Source: Phycisphaerae bacterium
Lineage (GTDB): Bacteria > Planctomycetota > Phycisphaerae > SM23-33
DNA length: 40,631 bases
Direction of reading: 5' to 3'
NCBI GenBank assembly: GCA_003551645.1
Contig: PUND01000128.1
Location: 1 to 40,631, forward strand
Positions within the stretch are counted from its first letter, which is position 1. Each line of letters opens with the position of its first letter. Below are positions 32,997 to 40,631 of the stretch, piece by piece. The position numbers were made by a program, and so were the translations under genes. The notes under the pieces were generated by a model. That model did not search any database. It was not told the DNA's origin and saw only the letters and a program-made list of their open reading frames with translations.

Positions 32997-35900
32997 TCAC
33001 GAGACACCGGCGCCGGCCGTAACGCCGGCGAGCCGGTGCAGCAGCACCCGCACCAGCGTCGGCATCTCGCGGTAGTCAGGCGGCAGTCGCCAGTGGACGG
33101 TCTTGTCATCCGGCAGACGGGCCGTGCCCGGAGCATCGGCGAACAGCGGCTGGACCGCGGACATGTCATCCACGGCGAAGACCAGGTCCGGACCGGTGCG
33201 GATTATGCTTCGGACGCCAAGCTCGGCGGCCCTTACGCGGACCTCGGCAAGGTCCAGCAGAGTCTGTACCACCTCGGTCACAGGCCCGTAGGCGTCGCGA
33301 AGGTCCGCGGACAGTTGACGGACCTGTTCGGCGTCGTGGCAGCCGGCCAGCCGGCGGTACAGCTCCATCCGTTGCCTGTCCGAGGGCACATATGACCGCG
33401 GAATATACGCGTCCACGCCCAGTTCGACGTGCGTCTCGGCCCGCGGCGGTTCGGGTTTGCCCTGAAGCTCACGCACCGACTGCTCAAGCAGCCGGCAGTA
33501 CATCTCGTAGCCCACCGTTGCGATATGCCCGCTCTGCTCGGGACCGAGGATATTGCCCGCGCCGCGTATCTCCAGGTCTCGCATCGCAATCTGGAACCCG
33601 GCGCCGAGGTCGGAAAACTCCTCAACCGCCTTGAGCCGTCGAGCCGCCACCGGCGAGACAGGCCGGTCCTCCGGCAGCAGCAGGTAGCAATAGGCCTTGT
33701 GTTTGTAGCGCCCGATACGGCCACGAAGCTGATGCAGCTCGGCCAGGCCGAAGCGGTCGGCGTTGTGGATTATCATGGTGTTGGCCGAGGGTATATCCAG
33801 GCCCGACTCGATGATGGTCGTGCAGACCAGCACGTCGATTTCACCGCGGATGAACCGCAGCATCGCCTTCTCGAGCGCACGCTCCGGCATCTGGCCGTGA
33901 GCGACCGCCACACGGGCGTCCGGCGCCAGCGAACGGACGCGATCGGCCAGCGGCTCGATGTCCAGCACGCGATTGTGCACGAAAAACACCTGCCCCCCGC
34001 GGTTAAGCTCGTGGTGTACGGCCTGGCGGATAAGCTCGTCGTCGTTGTGGCATATCCGCGTCCGAATCGCGCGGCGGTCCAGCGGGGGTGTGCTCAGCGA
34101 GCTGATGTCACGCAGTCCCAGAAGCGCCATGTGCATTGTCCGCGGTATGGGCGTGGCGGTCATGGTCAGAACGTCAACGCTGGTGCGCATGCGTTTGAGG
34201 TGTTCCTTGTGCGTAACGCCGAATCGCTGTTCCTCATCCACCACCACCAGCCCCAGGTCGGCGAAGTTGACGTCGGCGCTGAGCAGCCGGTGGGTTCCGA
34301 TAATCACGTCCACCTTCCCCTCGGCCAGCCGTTTCAGGATACGGTTCTGCTGCCGCTGCGAGCGGAAGCGGCTGAGCATCTCGACCTCGAACGGGTAGTC
34401 GGCCATCCTCTCGGTGAACGTGCGATAGTGCTGGTCGGCCAGCACGGTCGTGGGGACCAGCACGGCCGTCTGCCTGCCCGACTCGGCCACCTTGAACGCC
34501 GCCCGCATCGCCAGTTCGGTCTTGCCGTAGCCGACGTCGCCGCACAGCAGCCGGTCCATCGGCCGGGCCTCAGCCATGTCCTGGTCTATCTGTCGGCTCG
34601 CTGTGAGCTGGTCCTCGGTCTCGGTGTAGATGAACTCCTGCCGGAACCGTCGCTGCCAGTCGGTATCGCCCGGGTAGCTGACGCCGGGCATCGCGTTTCG
34701 CACCGCCTGGATGCGAAGCATCTCGGCGGCCAGGTCCTTCACCGCCTCCTTTACGCGCTGCTTCTGCTTTGACCAGGTCGCCGAACCCAGCTTGCTCAAG
34801 CCGGGCCGCTTGCCCTTTGAGCCGATGTACTTCTGGACCAGGTTGATTCGGCTGGCGGGCACGTGAAGAACCGCGTTGTCGGCGAACCTCAGGCGAAGGA
34901 ACTCCTCGCTCCCGCCTTCGGATTCCAGTCGGCGAAGCCCCTCGAACCTTGCGATGCCGTGGGCGACGTGGACGACGTAGTCGCCCTCGGTCAGATCCAG
35001 CAGCGACTCGACGGGCCTGCCCGCCCTGACCCGGCGGATGCGGCGGACCTTCGCGTAGCGGTGGAATATCTCGTGGTGCCCGACGGCGACCAGACGCTCT
35101 TCGGGCCAGTGAAAGCCGGTGTGCAGGTGTCCCAGTGCCGTCCGCGCGCGCTCCGCAAGGCCCGGCTGCTGAGCATCGACAAGCTCAGCAAATCTTTTCC
35201 GCTCGGCCGCGTTCTCGCAGAAGACCCAAACCTCCGCCGCCTCTGACAGGTCGGCAAGCTCCTTCAGCGCCTCCGGCGTATTGGCGCTGAGCCGCTGGAG
35301 GGACCGTATGCCGAAGTCGATTACATCGTCGTCGGCCGGGGCGAACGTCCGCATCTCGACGCCGGCGAACTCGCCCAGCCGGGCGAAGACCTCACTCGGC
35401 TCCACCAGGGCGGCGCCGGCGTCTTCCATGTCGTCACGGACTCGACGGTACATCTCCTCGGCAAGCGTGGAGACCTCCTCCGGGTCGATGGTGCAGATGA
35501 TTGTCTCCGGCGGCAGGTAGTCCGCCAGAAGCGCATCGTCTTCGAATCCGCCGCGGCGCCGGGCGAGCAGCTCGTATTCGTCGGCCTCGATGGTGCTTCG
35601 CTGCGTGTCCAGGTCGAACAGCCGGACCGATTCCACGGTGTCGCCGAAAAACTCCACCCTCACGGCCTGCGTCGCCCCGGGCGGGAAGACGTCCACTATG
35701 CCGCCTCGCCTGGCGAAGTCACCCTGCTGCTCAACCTGTTCGACCTGCTCATAGCCGGCATCCACCAGCCGGCTCATAAGCTCATCCGGGCTGAGTTCCG
35801 CACCCGGCCTCAGCGTCAGCCGCCCCGCCGCAAGCGCCTCCGGAGATGGAACCCGCTGTAGAAGCGCCATCACCGGAGCGACTATCACATCCGCCGGCTC

Positions 35901-36233
35901 ATCGCGCCGCGACACATCCTGGGCGAGCAGATTGCATATCCTCAGTCGCTCGCCGACTATCTCATCGTTGACGTACCCGCCGTCGTCCACCTCCCACGCC
36001 GGCATCAACTGGGCCGCCATGCCGGTGAGGACCTCCACATCGTCGGACAGGTCGTCGGCGTCGTCGGGGTGTCGGGCGATCAGCAGCACCGGCGCCGACT
36101 TGATCCGCCCCAGTGCGGCCGCCAGCATCGGCGCGGCGGAACCCCACACGCCGCCGATGCGCGCGACCCCGCCCGGCGCCAGCCGCTCGGCCGCAGCTTG
36201 TAGCTTCTCGTTGTTAAGCGCCTTTTCGAGCAT
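32997..36233 (-). CDS. mfd: Transcription-repair coupling factor Mfd
   Basis: 1078-residue SF2 translocase that removes RNA polymerase stalled at lesions and recruits UvrA. The N-terminal UvrB-like part includes VEQQGDFARRGGIVDVFPPG. The CarD-like RNAP-interaction domain is about 410-480 (GDYVVHVAHGIARFEGLRRL). The helicase core has LLCGDVGYGKTELAMRAAFK (about 565), VDEEQRFGVTHKEHLKRMRT (about 665), TMTATPIPRTMHMALLGLRD and VLVCTTIIESGLDIPSANTM. The C-terminal regulatory TRCF domain follows (PRSYVPSDRQRMELYRRLAG). A typical length for Mfd is about 1150. No good ribosome site precedes the ATG. Leads a minus-strand group with the lipoprotein genes. Confidence 0.96.
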   Translation of the reverse strand: MLEKALNNEKLQAAAERLAPGGVARIGGVWGSAAPMLAAALGRIKSAPVLLIARHPDDADDLSDDVEVLTGMAAQLMPAWEVDDGGYVNDEIVGERLRICNLLAQDVSRRDEPADVIVAPVMALLQRVPSPEALAAGRLTLRPGAELSPDELMSRLVDAGYEQVEQVEQQGDFARRGGIVDVFPPGATQAVRVEFFGDTVESVRLFDLDTQRSTIEADEYELLARRRGGFEDDALLADYLPPETIICTIDPEEVSTLAEEMYRRVRDDMEDAGAALVEPSEVFARLGEFAGVEMRTFAPADDDVIDFGIRSLQRLSANTPEALKELADLSEAAEVWVFCENAAERKRFAELVDAQQPGLAERARTALGHLHTGFHWPEERLVAVGHHEIFHRYAKVRRIRRVRAGRPVESLLDLTEGDYVVHVAHGIARFEGLRRLESEGGSEEFLRLRFADNAVLHVPASRINLVQKYIGSKGKRPGLSKLGSATWSKQKQRVKEAVKDLAAEMLRIQAVRNAMPGVSYPGDTDWQRRFRQEFIYTETEDQLTASRQIDQDMAEARPMDRLLCGDVGYGKTELAMRAAFKVAESGRQTAVLVPTTVLADQHYRTFTERMADYPFEVEMLSRFRSQRQQNRILKRLAEGKVDVIIGTHRLLSADVNFADLGLVVVDEEQRFGVTHKEHLKRMRTSVDVLTMTATPIPRTMHMALLGLRDISSLSTPPLDRRAIRTRICHNDDELIRQAVHHELNRGGQVFFVHNRVLDIEPLADRVRSLAPDARVAVAHGQMPERALEKAMLRFIRGEIDVLVCTTIIESGLDIPSANTMIIHNADRFGLAELHQLRGRIGRYKHKAYCYLLLPEDRPVSPVAARRLKAVEEFSDLGAGFQIAMRDLEIRGAGNILGPEQSGHIATVGYEMYCRLLEQSVRELQGKPEPPRAETHVELGVDAYIPRSYVPSDRQRMELYRRLAGCHDAEQVRQLSADLRDAYGPVTEVVQTLLDLAEVRVRAAELGVRSIIRTGPDLVFAVDDMSAVQPLFADAPGTARLPDDKTVHWRLPPDYREMPTLVRVLLHRLAGVTAGAGVS

Positions 36234-36741
36234 ACCTGTCCGCTAACGCGAATCAGTAGTCGGCCTGGCGGCTGTATTCAGCCCGGATGCACGCACGCTG
36301 ACGCGGATGGGAAGCAAACCGCCTCCAACAGCCAGGCCGGCCCCATCCCGCTATTGCCGGCCGCTGTGACCGGTCCGGATAAACTTCTAATGGCATTATC
36401 ACCCGCGTTCATCCCTGCTCGGTGTTCGGCGACGGCCGCCACAAGCGCGCAGCAGAAAGCCCGACCGGTCCGCGAAAACCGCCCGTGCGTCCGCCTGTTC
36501 CATGTCAGCCGGTGCTTTTCGATACCCGACATCATAGCACCGCGCATCGCCAAAGCCCAGGCCGGCGAGTACGTTTGGCATTCGAATTGCTCGGCCGGGA
36601 CGGTTTGCTTCCCGGCCCGCTTGCCGGAACCGGCGTATCCAGAGCAGTCGGCCCTTGGGATATCACCTGAGATGCCGACGCCAAAGAGCACGGATAAGTC
36701 AGAGCCACAACGGATTGACTCCGCGACACCGAAGGGTTCAA
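36234..36741. other. Intergenic region between mfd and purN with several hairpins
   Basis: No gene is supported in these 508 nt; open frames here are arginine-rich and unlike any family. Several inverted repeats are present: GGATGGG (36305-36311) with CCCATCC (36342-36348), GGCCGGGA (36593-36600) with TCCCGGCC (36610-36617), GCCGG-AA-CCGGC (36623-36634), and GTCGGC (36647-36652) with GCCGAC (36674-36679). The last three lie in the purN leader. No ZTP or purine riboswitch consensus was recognised and no clear promoter pair was found. Confidence 0.5.
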
Positions 36742-37407
36742 ATGCCCCCGCTTATGAGCCAACAGCCCCGACACCTGCGTCTGGCCGCCCTTATCAGCGG
36801 CGGCGGCCGGACCGTTCTGAATCTTCTGGACCACATCGAGCGAGGCAAGCTCGACGCGGAATTCGTCTCGGCAATCGCCTCCCGGCAGTGCTCCGGCGTC
36901 GAACGGCTGCGACGGCGCGGTCTGGAGGTCGGGATCGTGCCCTATCGCGAGATGTCCGATGTCGAAACCTATTCCGCGGCAATCAACGAAATGCTGGATT
37001 CCGCCCGGCCGGACCTGGTCGTGATGGGCGGCTTCTTGAGCTTCTGGCATATCCCGCCGCGCTATATCGGCCGGGGCATGAACATCCACCCCGCACTTCT
37101 ACCGTCTTTCGGTGGCAAGGGGCTGTACGGTGAGCGGGTGCATAAGGCCGTCCTGGCGGCGGGCTGCAAGGTCTCGGGCTGTACCGTGCATTTCGTCTCC
37201 AACGAATACGATGCCGGGCCGATTATCGTCCAGCGATGCGTGCCGGTCCTGGAAGGCGACACGCCGGAGACGCTGGCCGAGCGTGTATTCGAGCAGGAGT
37301 GCGAGGCCTACCCCGAGGCCATCCGCCTGTTCGCACAGGACCGGCTGCGAATCGAGGGCAACGTGGTCCAAATCCTGGGTCAAGACCCCCGGTTGGAGCG
37401 GGGCTGA
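36742..37407 (+). CDS. purN: Phosphoribosylglycinamide formyltransferase PurN
   Basis: Transfers formyl from 10-formyl-THF to GAR in purine synthesis. 221 residues. RLAALISGGGRTVLNLLDHI is the N-terminal phosphate loop, NIHPALLPSFGGKG carries the catalytic Asn and His, and SGCTVHFVSNEYDAGPIIVQ carries the catalytic Asp. The protein ends after YPEAIRLFAQDRLRIEGN. ATG 36742 has GAAGGG 5 nt upstream; the frame is open from 36655 but earlier residues are not conserved, and ATG 36754 is too far from the ribosome site. Preceded by a hairpin-rich leader. Confidence 0.93.
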   Translation: MPPLMSQQPRHLRLAALISGGGRTVLNLLDHIERGKLDAEFVSAIASRQCSGVERLRRRGLEVGIVPYREMSDVETYSAAINEMLDSARPDLVVMGGFLSFWHIPPRYIGRGMNIHPALLPSFGGKGLYGERVHKAVLAAGCKVSGCTVHFVSNEYDAGPIIVQRCVPVLEGDTPETLAERVFEQECEAYPEAIRLFAQDRLRIEGNVVQILGQDPRLERG

Positions 37408-37411
37408 ACCG

Positions 37412-37432
37412 GAGCGGCCGCATCCGCCGCTC
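37412..37432 (+). terminator. Candidate terminator after purN
   Basis: GAGCGGC and GCCGCTC form a perfect 7-bp stem around CGCATCC, beginning 5 nt after the purN stop. No T-run follows. Confidence 0.3.
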
Positions 37433-37588
37433 TGGCCGATTCCCACAGTCCGGCTGGCGGCTGCCGTCCGGCAAATCCGAAGGCCGGCAAAATCGGCAAA
37501 AAAGTCGCTTCGTAAGCCCCTGTGACGGGTTTATGATATTAGCGGATGAAAGCCGATTCTTCCCCGGGGCCGAGAAAGGAATCCGGCG

Positions 37589-40500
37589 ATGACTACGATG
37601 CCCCGCTATCGCGGCGTGGAACAGATCCTGCAACGGCTGGATGCGGTTCGTGCCCGCCGCGCAGGCATGGAGTTCATCAAGGGCATTCTGCAGCTTGCGG
37701 TGGTCGTGGCGCTGACCCTGCTGGCGGCCGGCGTGCTGCTGGGCTATTGGCCGGACCAACCGCCCGGTGCGCTTCGCGTGGTGCTGCTGACAGTCAGCAT
37801 TGTCCTGTGGGCGGCGGCGGCAGCGGGGCTTCTCTGGCGGATGCGGACCTGGTGGCAGAAGCCGGAGCAGCTCGCCCGCGCCGTCGAGCAGGCGCTGCCG
37901 GAGGCGGGCAACGACCTCATCAACGCCCTGCTGCTAAGTGAGGATGACCAGCAGACCAGCCCTGAACTGGTCCAGCGGGCCATCGACGAATCGGCCGAGC
38001 ACATGGGCCAGCTCGACATCCGCCGCAGCGTGCGCCTCTCGGAGGCCAGGTCTTCGGCCACGGCCGCGGGCATCGCACTGCTGGCGTTGCTGGCGATGGC
38101 CGTATTCCAGCCCGGACCTTTCGGACGCGGACTGGCCGCGATGTTCTCGCCCACCGAATACGTCCGTCCGGCCAACACCATCGAGCTTGTCGGCGAGATA
38201 ACGCCCGGCGACACTACCGTATTCGCGGGAGAAAGAGTCACGGTCTCGGCGCGTGTCCGCAACGACGCCCGGCGGGAGCTTGACGCCCAGGTTATCATCG
38301 AAGGTCGCGAGCCGCGCGACATGCTCGCCGGGCGCGCCCACACACAGTTCAGCGGCCCGCTCGGACCGCTCGGTGAGGACATCAGATACGCCGTCCGCAT
38401 AGGCGACTCGCGCTGGCCTACAGACAAGCCCTACTACGCCATCAGGGTCGTTCAGCGTGTGGATGTTGTCGGCCTGGACATCCACTACGATTATCCGAGC
38501 TATACCGGCATGGAGCCGCGGACCGTCCGCAACGCCGACGGAAACGTCGAGGCGCCGGTGGGCACGACGGTGACGGTTACCGTTCGGCTGTCCGAGCCGG
38601 TCCCGGCGGCGCTTATCAACCTTCCCGACGACGCCGGACGCGCGATGCGGAGGTCGTCCGAGGGCGACAGTTTCTCGGCGAACTTCACCGTCGAGCACGA
38701 CGGCAGCTACCGAATCATGCTCACCGACGGAAGCGGAACCGTACTGAACCGCCTGCCGGATACCTCCGTCGCGAACGCCGCGGCCGGCGCCGGGGACGGT
38801 TACCGCATCCGGGCCATACCGGACAATCCGCCGCGGGTCACCTTCGTATCTCCGGGGCGCGATGTGCTGCTGGCGCCGAACGGCGAACTGAAGATGTCCA
38901 TCCGCGCCACCGACGACCACGGCCTGACGCGGCTTACGCTGCACGCCGGCCGGGAGTCCGAGGCGCCCAGGCAGGTGCGTTCGTGGAGCTTTGAGGGAAC
39001 CACCCGTGAGACCGTCGAACACACCTTCACGCTGGATGAGCGGTTCGCCGAGGGCGACGTGGTGGAGTACTTCGCCGAGGCAACGGACAACCGCGAGATA
39101 AACCTTCTCTCGGCCGGCCCGCAGACCGGTCGCAGCGGGACCTTCAAGATAACCGTCCGCGACCCGGGCATCCTCGCGGACGCCAGGAGCGAGAAGTTCG
39201 AACAGTTGTACCGCCGCCTGTCCGAGATCCTGCGCATGCAGCAGCACCATCGCGTCAAATGCGAAATAGCCCGCACCGAGCACGACGAGCTTTCCGAGGT
39301 GCGATCGGCCGGTGAGCAGATGCATGCGGGTCAGGAGCAGATTCGCGCCGAACTTACCGACCTGGCGGGCAACTTCCCGTTCGAGCCGGAGATGGCCGCC
39401 GTGGAGCAGGCGGTGGGTATGCTCTCGGTGAACGAGGCGCCTCTTGCGGTGGACCAGGCCCAGGTGGTCGCGACGCTTTCGTCGCTTACAGAGCAACACT
39501 CCGCCTGCGGGGCGCTTGCGGCGACGCAGGACAGGATACTGCACGCTCTTCAGACGCTGCTTGCCGTTACCGCCTCCATGCGCGGCCAACACGCCCCGCA
39601 ACAAGACCACACCGCCTCCGGCGCCGATGTGCCGGGCGAGCCGCATGAGCAGTTGCGGGAACTCAAGCAGCAGCTTGAGGAATTCGTAGATCAGCAGCGG
39701 ATGGTCGTCGAGACCACCCGGACGCTGGCCAAGACGCCGGTGGATGAGCTGACCGACGATGACCGGCAGCTTCTGCACGAGCTGGACGCCACGGCCGATC
39801 AGTGGGAGAAGTTTTTGGAGGAAGCCATAACCGACTTCTCCAAAATCGCCCAGCAGGACTTCTCCACGCCCGTCGTCCTGCAGGAGCTTATAGCTGTCAA
39901 GTCCGACGTGACCATGGCCCGCGACGCCCTCGAACAGGGCGCCCGTGAAATGGCCACCGCCTTTGAGGACAACGCCATCGAAAACGCCGAACGGCTGACC
40001 GCCAACATTGAGAAGTGGCTGCCCGATGAGCCGGATCGTACCAAGTGGTCCATGGAGGACCTTGCCGAAGGCCACCTGAACCCCGAGCAGCCCGAATTGC
40101 CGAGCAGTCTGGTGGACCTCGTGGGCGACCTGCTTGAGCAGGAAGAGGACCTGTTCGACGAGATGGAAGACCTCACCGGGATGTACACCGCCAGCGGCGA
40201 TGAGGGCATCGGCTGGTCGGCCGACGACGGACCAATAAGCAACATGGGCGCCCAGGGCGTCACCGGCAACCAGTTGCCCAACCCCAGCGAGATGCAGGGC
40301 CGAAGCGGCGAAGGCAGGCAGGGCAAGGCGTCCGGCGAGTTCGTCGAGCCGGAGGCGATGGGCAAAGGCGGGCGGCGCACACCCACCCGGCTGACGCCTG
40401 AACCGTTCCAGCCCGGCGAGGTCCACGACCTCTCGGATGAGCCGCCCGGAGGCGCAACCGGCGGGGGGAAGCTCTCCGGAGCCGGAACCGAGGGGCTTGA

Positions 40501-40631
40501 AGGCCCGGTTCCGCCGCCGCTCACGCAGGAAATGCCGCGACTGGCCGAGCGCCAGGCCGCCCTGGTCAACCGCGCCGAGCGGATACAGGCGATGTTCGAG
40601 CAGAGCGACTACTCCAACTACGAGCTGCTCC
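37589..40631 (+). CDS. Large DUF4175-like membrane-anchored protein (3' end outside window)
   Basis: The open frame reads through at least 1014 codons to the window end. Two N-terminal membrane helices (FIKGILQLAVVVALTLLAAG and LRVVLLTVSIVLWAAAAAGL, about residues 29-85) and a third near 155 (AGIALLALLAMAVF) precede a large beta-rich and then coiled-coil region (EQLRELKQQLEEFVDQQRMV). A low-complexity Gly/Pro/Glu segment follows from about residue 870. The layout, with a segment reading DNPPRVTFVSPGRDVLLAPN and RATDDHGLTRLTLH, resembles planctomycete DUF4175-type proteins found near MoxR/VWA genes. AAAGGA lies 8 nt before the ATG. Function not known. A 2.5-kb frame on the other strand is its shadow. 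Confidence 0.75.
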   Translation, partial: MTTMPRYRGVEQILQRLDAVRARRAGMEFIKGILQLAVVVALTLLAAGVLLGYWPDQPPGALRVVLLTVSIVLWAAAAAGLLWRMRTWWQKPEQLARAVEQALPEAGNDLINALLLSEDDQQTSPELVQRAIDESAEHMGQLDIRRSVRLSEARSSATAAGIALLALLAMAVFQPGPFGRGLAAMFSPTEYVRPANTIELVGEITPGDTTVFAGERVTVSARVRNDARRELDAQVIIEGREPRDMLAGRAHTQFSGPLGPLGEDIRYAVRIGDSRWPTDKPYYAIRVVQRVDVVGLDIHYDYPSYTGMEPRTVRNADGNVEAPVGTTVTVTVRLSEPVPAALINLPDDAGRAMRRSSEGDSFSANFTVEHDGSYRIMLTDGSGTVLNRLPDTSVANAAAGAGDGYRIRAIPDNPPRVTFVSPGRDVLLAPNGELKMSIRATDDHGLTRLTLHAGRESEAPRQVRSWSFEGTTRETVEHTFTLDERFAEGDVVEYFAEATDNREINLLSAGPQTGRSGTFKITVRDPGILADARSEKFEQLYRRLSEILRMQQHHRVKCEIARTEHDELSEVRSAGEQMHAGQEQIRAELTDLAGNFPFEPEMAAVEQAVGMLSVNEAPLAVDQAQVVATLSSLTEQHSACGALAATQDRILHALQTLLAVTASMRGQHAPQQDHTASGADVPGEPHEQLRELKQQLEEFVDQQRMVVETTRTLAKTPVDELTDDDRQLLHELDATADQWEKFLEEAITDFSKIAQQDFSTPVVLQELIAVKSDVTMARDALEQGAREMATAFEDNAIENAERLTANIEKWLPDEPDRTKWSMEDLAEGHLNPEQPELPSSLVDLVGDLLEQEEDLFDEMEDLTGMYTASGDEGIGWSADDGPISNMGAQGVTGNQLPNPSEMQGRSGEGRQGKASGEFVEPEAMGKGGRRTPTRLTPEPFQPGEVHDLSDEPPGGATGGGKLSGAGTEGLEGPVPPPLTQEMPRLAERQAALVNRAERIQAMFEQSDYSNYELL

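Noticed and set aside
33429-34772. 447-residue plus-strand open frame opposite mfd
   Set aside because: Shadow of the conserved Mfd helicase core.
36234-36741. ZTP or purine riboswitch upstream of purN
   Set aside because: Neither conserved core sequence was found; only unassigned hairpins.
37934-40426. 830-residue minus-strand open frame opposite the large membrane protein
   Set aside because: The plus frame is longer, has a ribosome site, membrane helices and coiled coil; the minus frame shows no domain.

Overview
The window reads as a GC-rich chromosomal segment of a Gram-negative (diderm) bacterium, most likely a member of the Planctomycetota (Phycisphaerae-like). This is inferred from gene content and order, not from a marker-gene search. 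Pointers are an LpxC-FabZ fusion, a BamA-Skp-Lpx outer-membrane cluster, a GlmU reduced to its uridylyltransferase domain, the run glmU'-prs-rplY-pth-rpsF-ssb-rpsR-rplI-dnaB, a UPF0158-type protein, and a very large membrane-anchored coiled-coil protein. Bacteroidota and Chlorobi share the LpxC-FabZ fusion, so the phylum is a best guess. No rRNA, CRISPR array, phage or insertion-sequence transposase was seen.

Layout. (1) 1-2055, minus strand: metY, a ThiS-like sulfur carrier ending GGGA and a ThiF/MoeB-type activating enzyme cut by the window edge. Together they resemble the protein-thiocarboxylate route to homocysteine (HcyS/HcyF/MetY). (2) 2056-9951, plus strand: a divergent promoter region, a GH42-like cytoplasmic glycosidase, a frameshifted UPF0158 gene, a phasin-like protein with an ABC1/UbiB kinase, a MoxR AAA+ ATPase with a TPR membrane protein, and a PaaI thioesterase. 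(3) 9952-12325: a lower-GC accessory island with a NucS/DUF91-like nuclease and an MNT-HEPN pair, interleaved with near-identical palindromic repeats. (4) 12323-13642, minus: a DUF401 membrane protein. (5) 13716-21039, plus: a strong promoter, tRNA-Gln(UUG), then the translation/replication operon through dnaB, with a structured rpsF leader. (6) 21181-29524, plus: an outer-membrane operon of bamA, skp, lpxD, lpxC-fabZ, two tandem lpxA-like genes and a Gfo/Idh oxidoreductase. (7) 29531-36233, minus: mfd, a secreted alpha/beta-hydrolase lipoprotein and a parvulin-type PPIase lipoprotein. (8) 36742-40631, plus: purN and the first 1014 codons of a large membrane-anchored protein running off the window.

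How the genes work together. Region 6 couples assembly of outer-membrane proteins (BamA, Skp) to the first steps of lipid A synthesis (LpxA, LpxC, LpxD) and to acyl-chain supply (FabZ). The PPIase lipoprotein of region 7 would act in the same periplasm. In region 6 the first LpxA-like protein lacks every catalytic residue of LpxA while the second keeps them, suggesting an enzyme/pseudo-enzyme pair. Region 5 links precursor supply (UDP-GlcNAc, PRPP) to translation and replication. Region 1 is a sulfur-assimilation module that predicts a JAMM protease (HcyD) just beyond the left edge.
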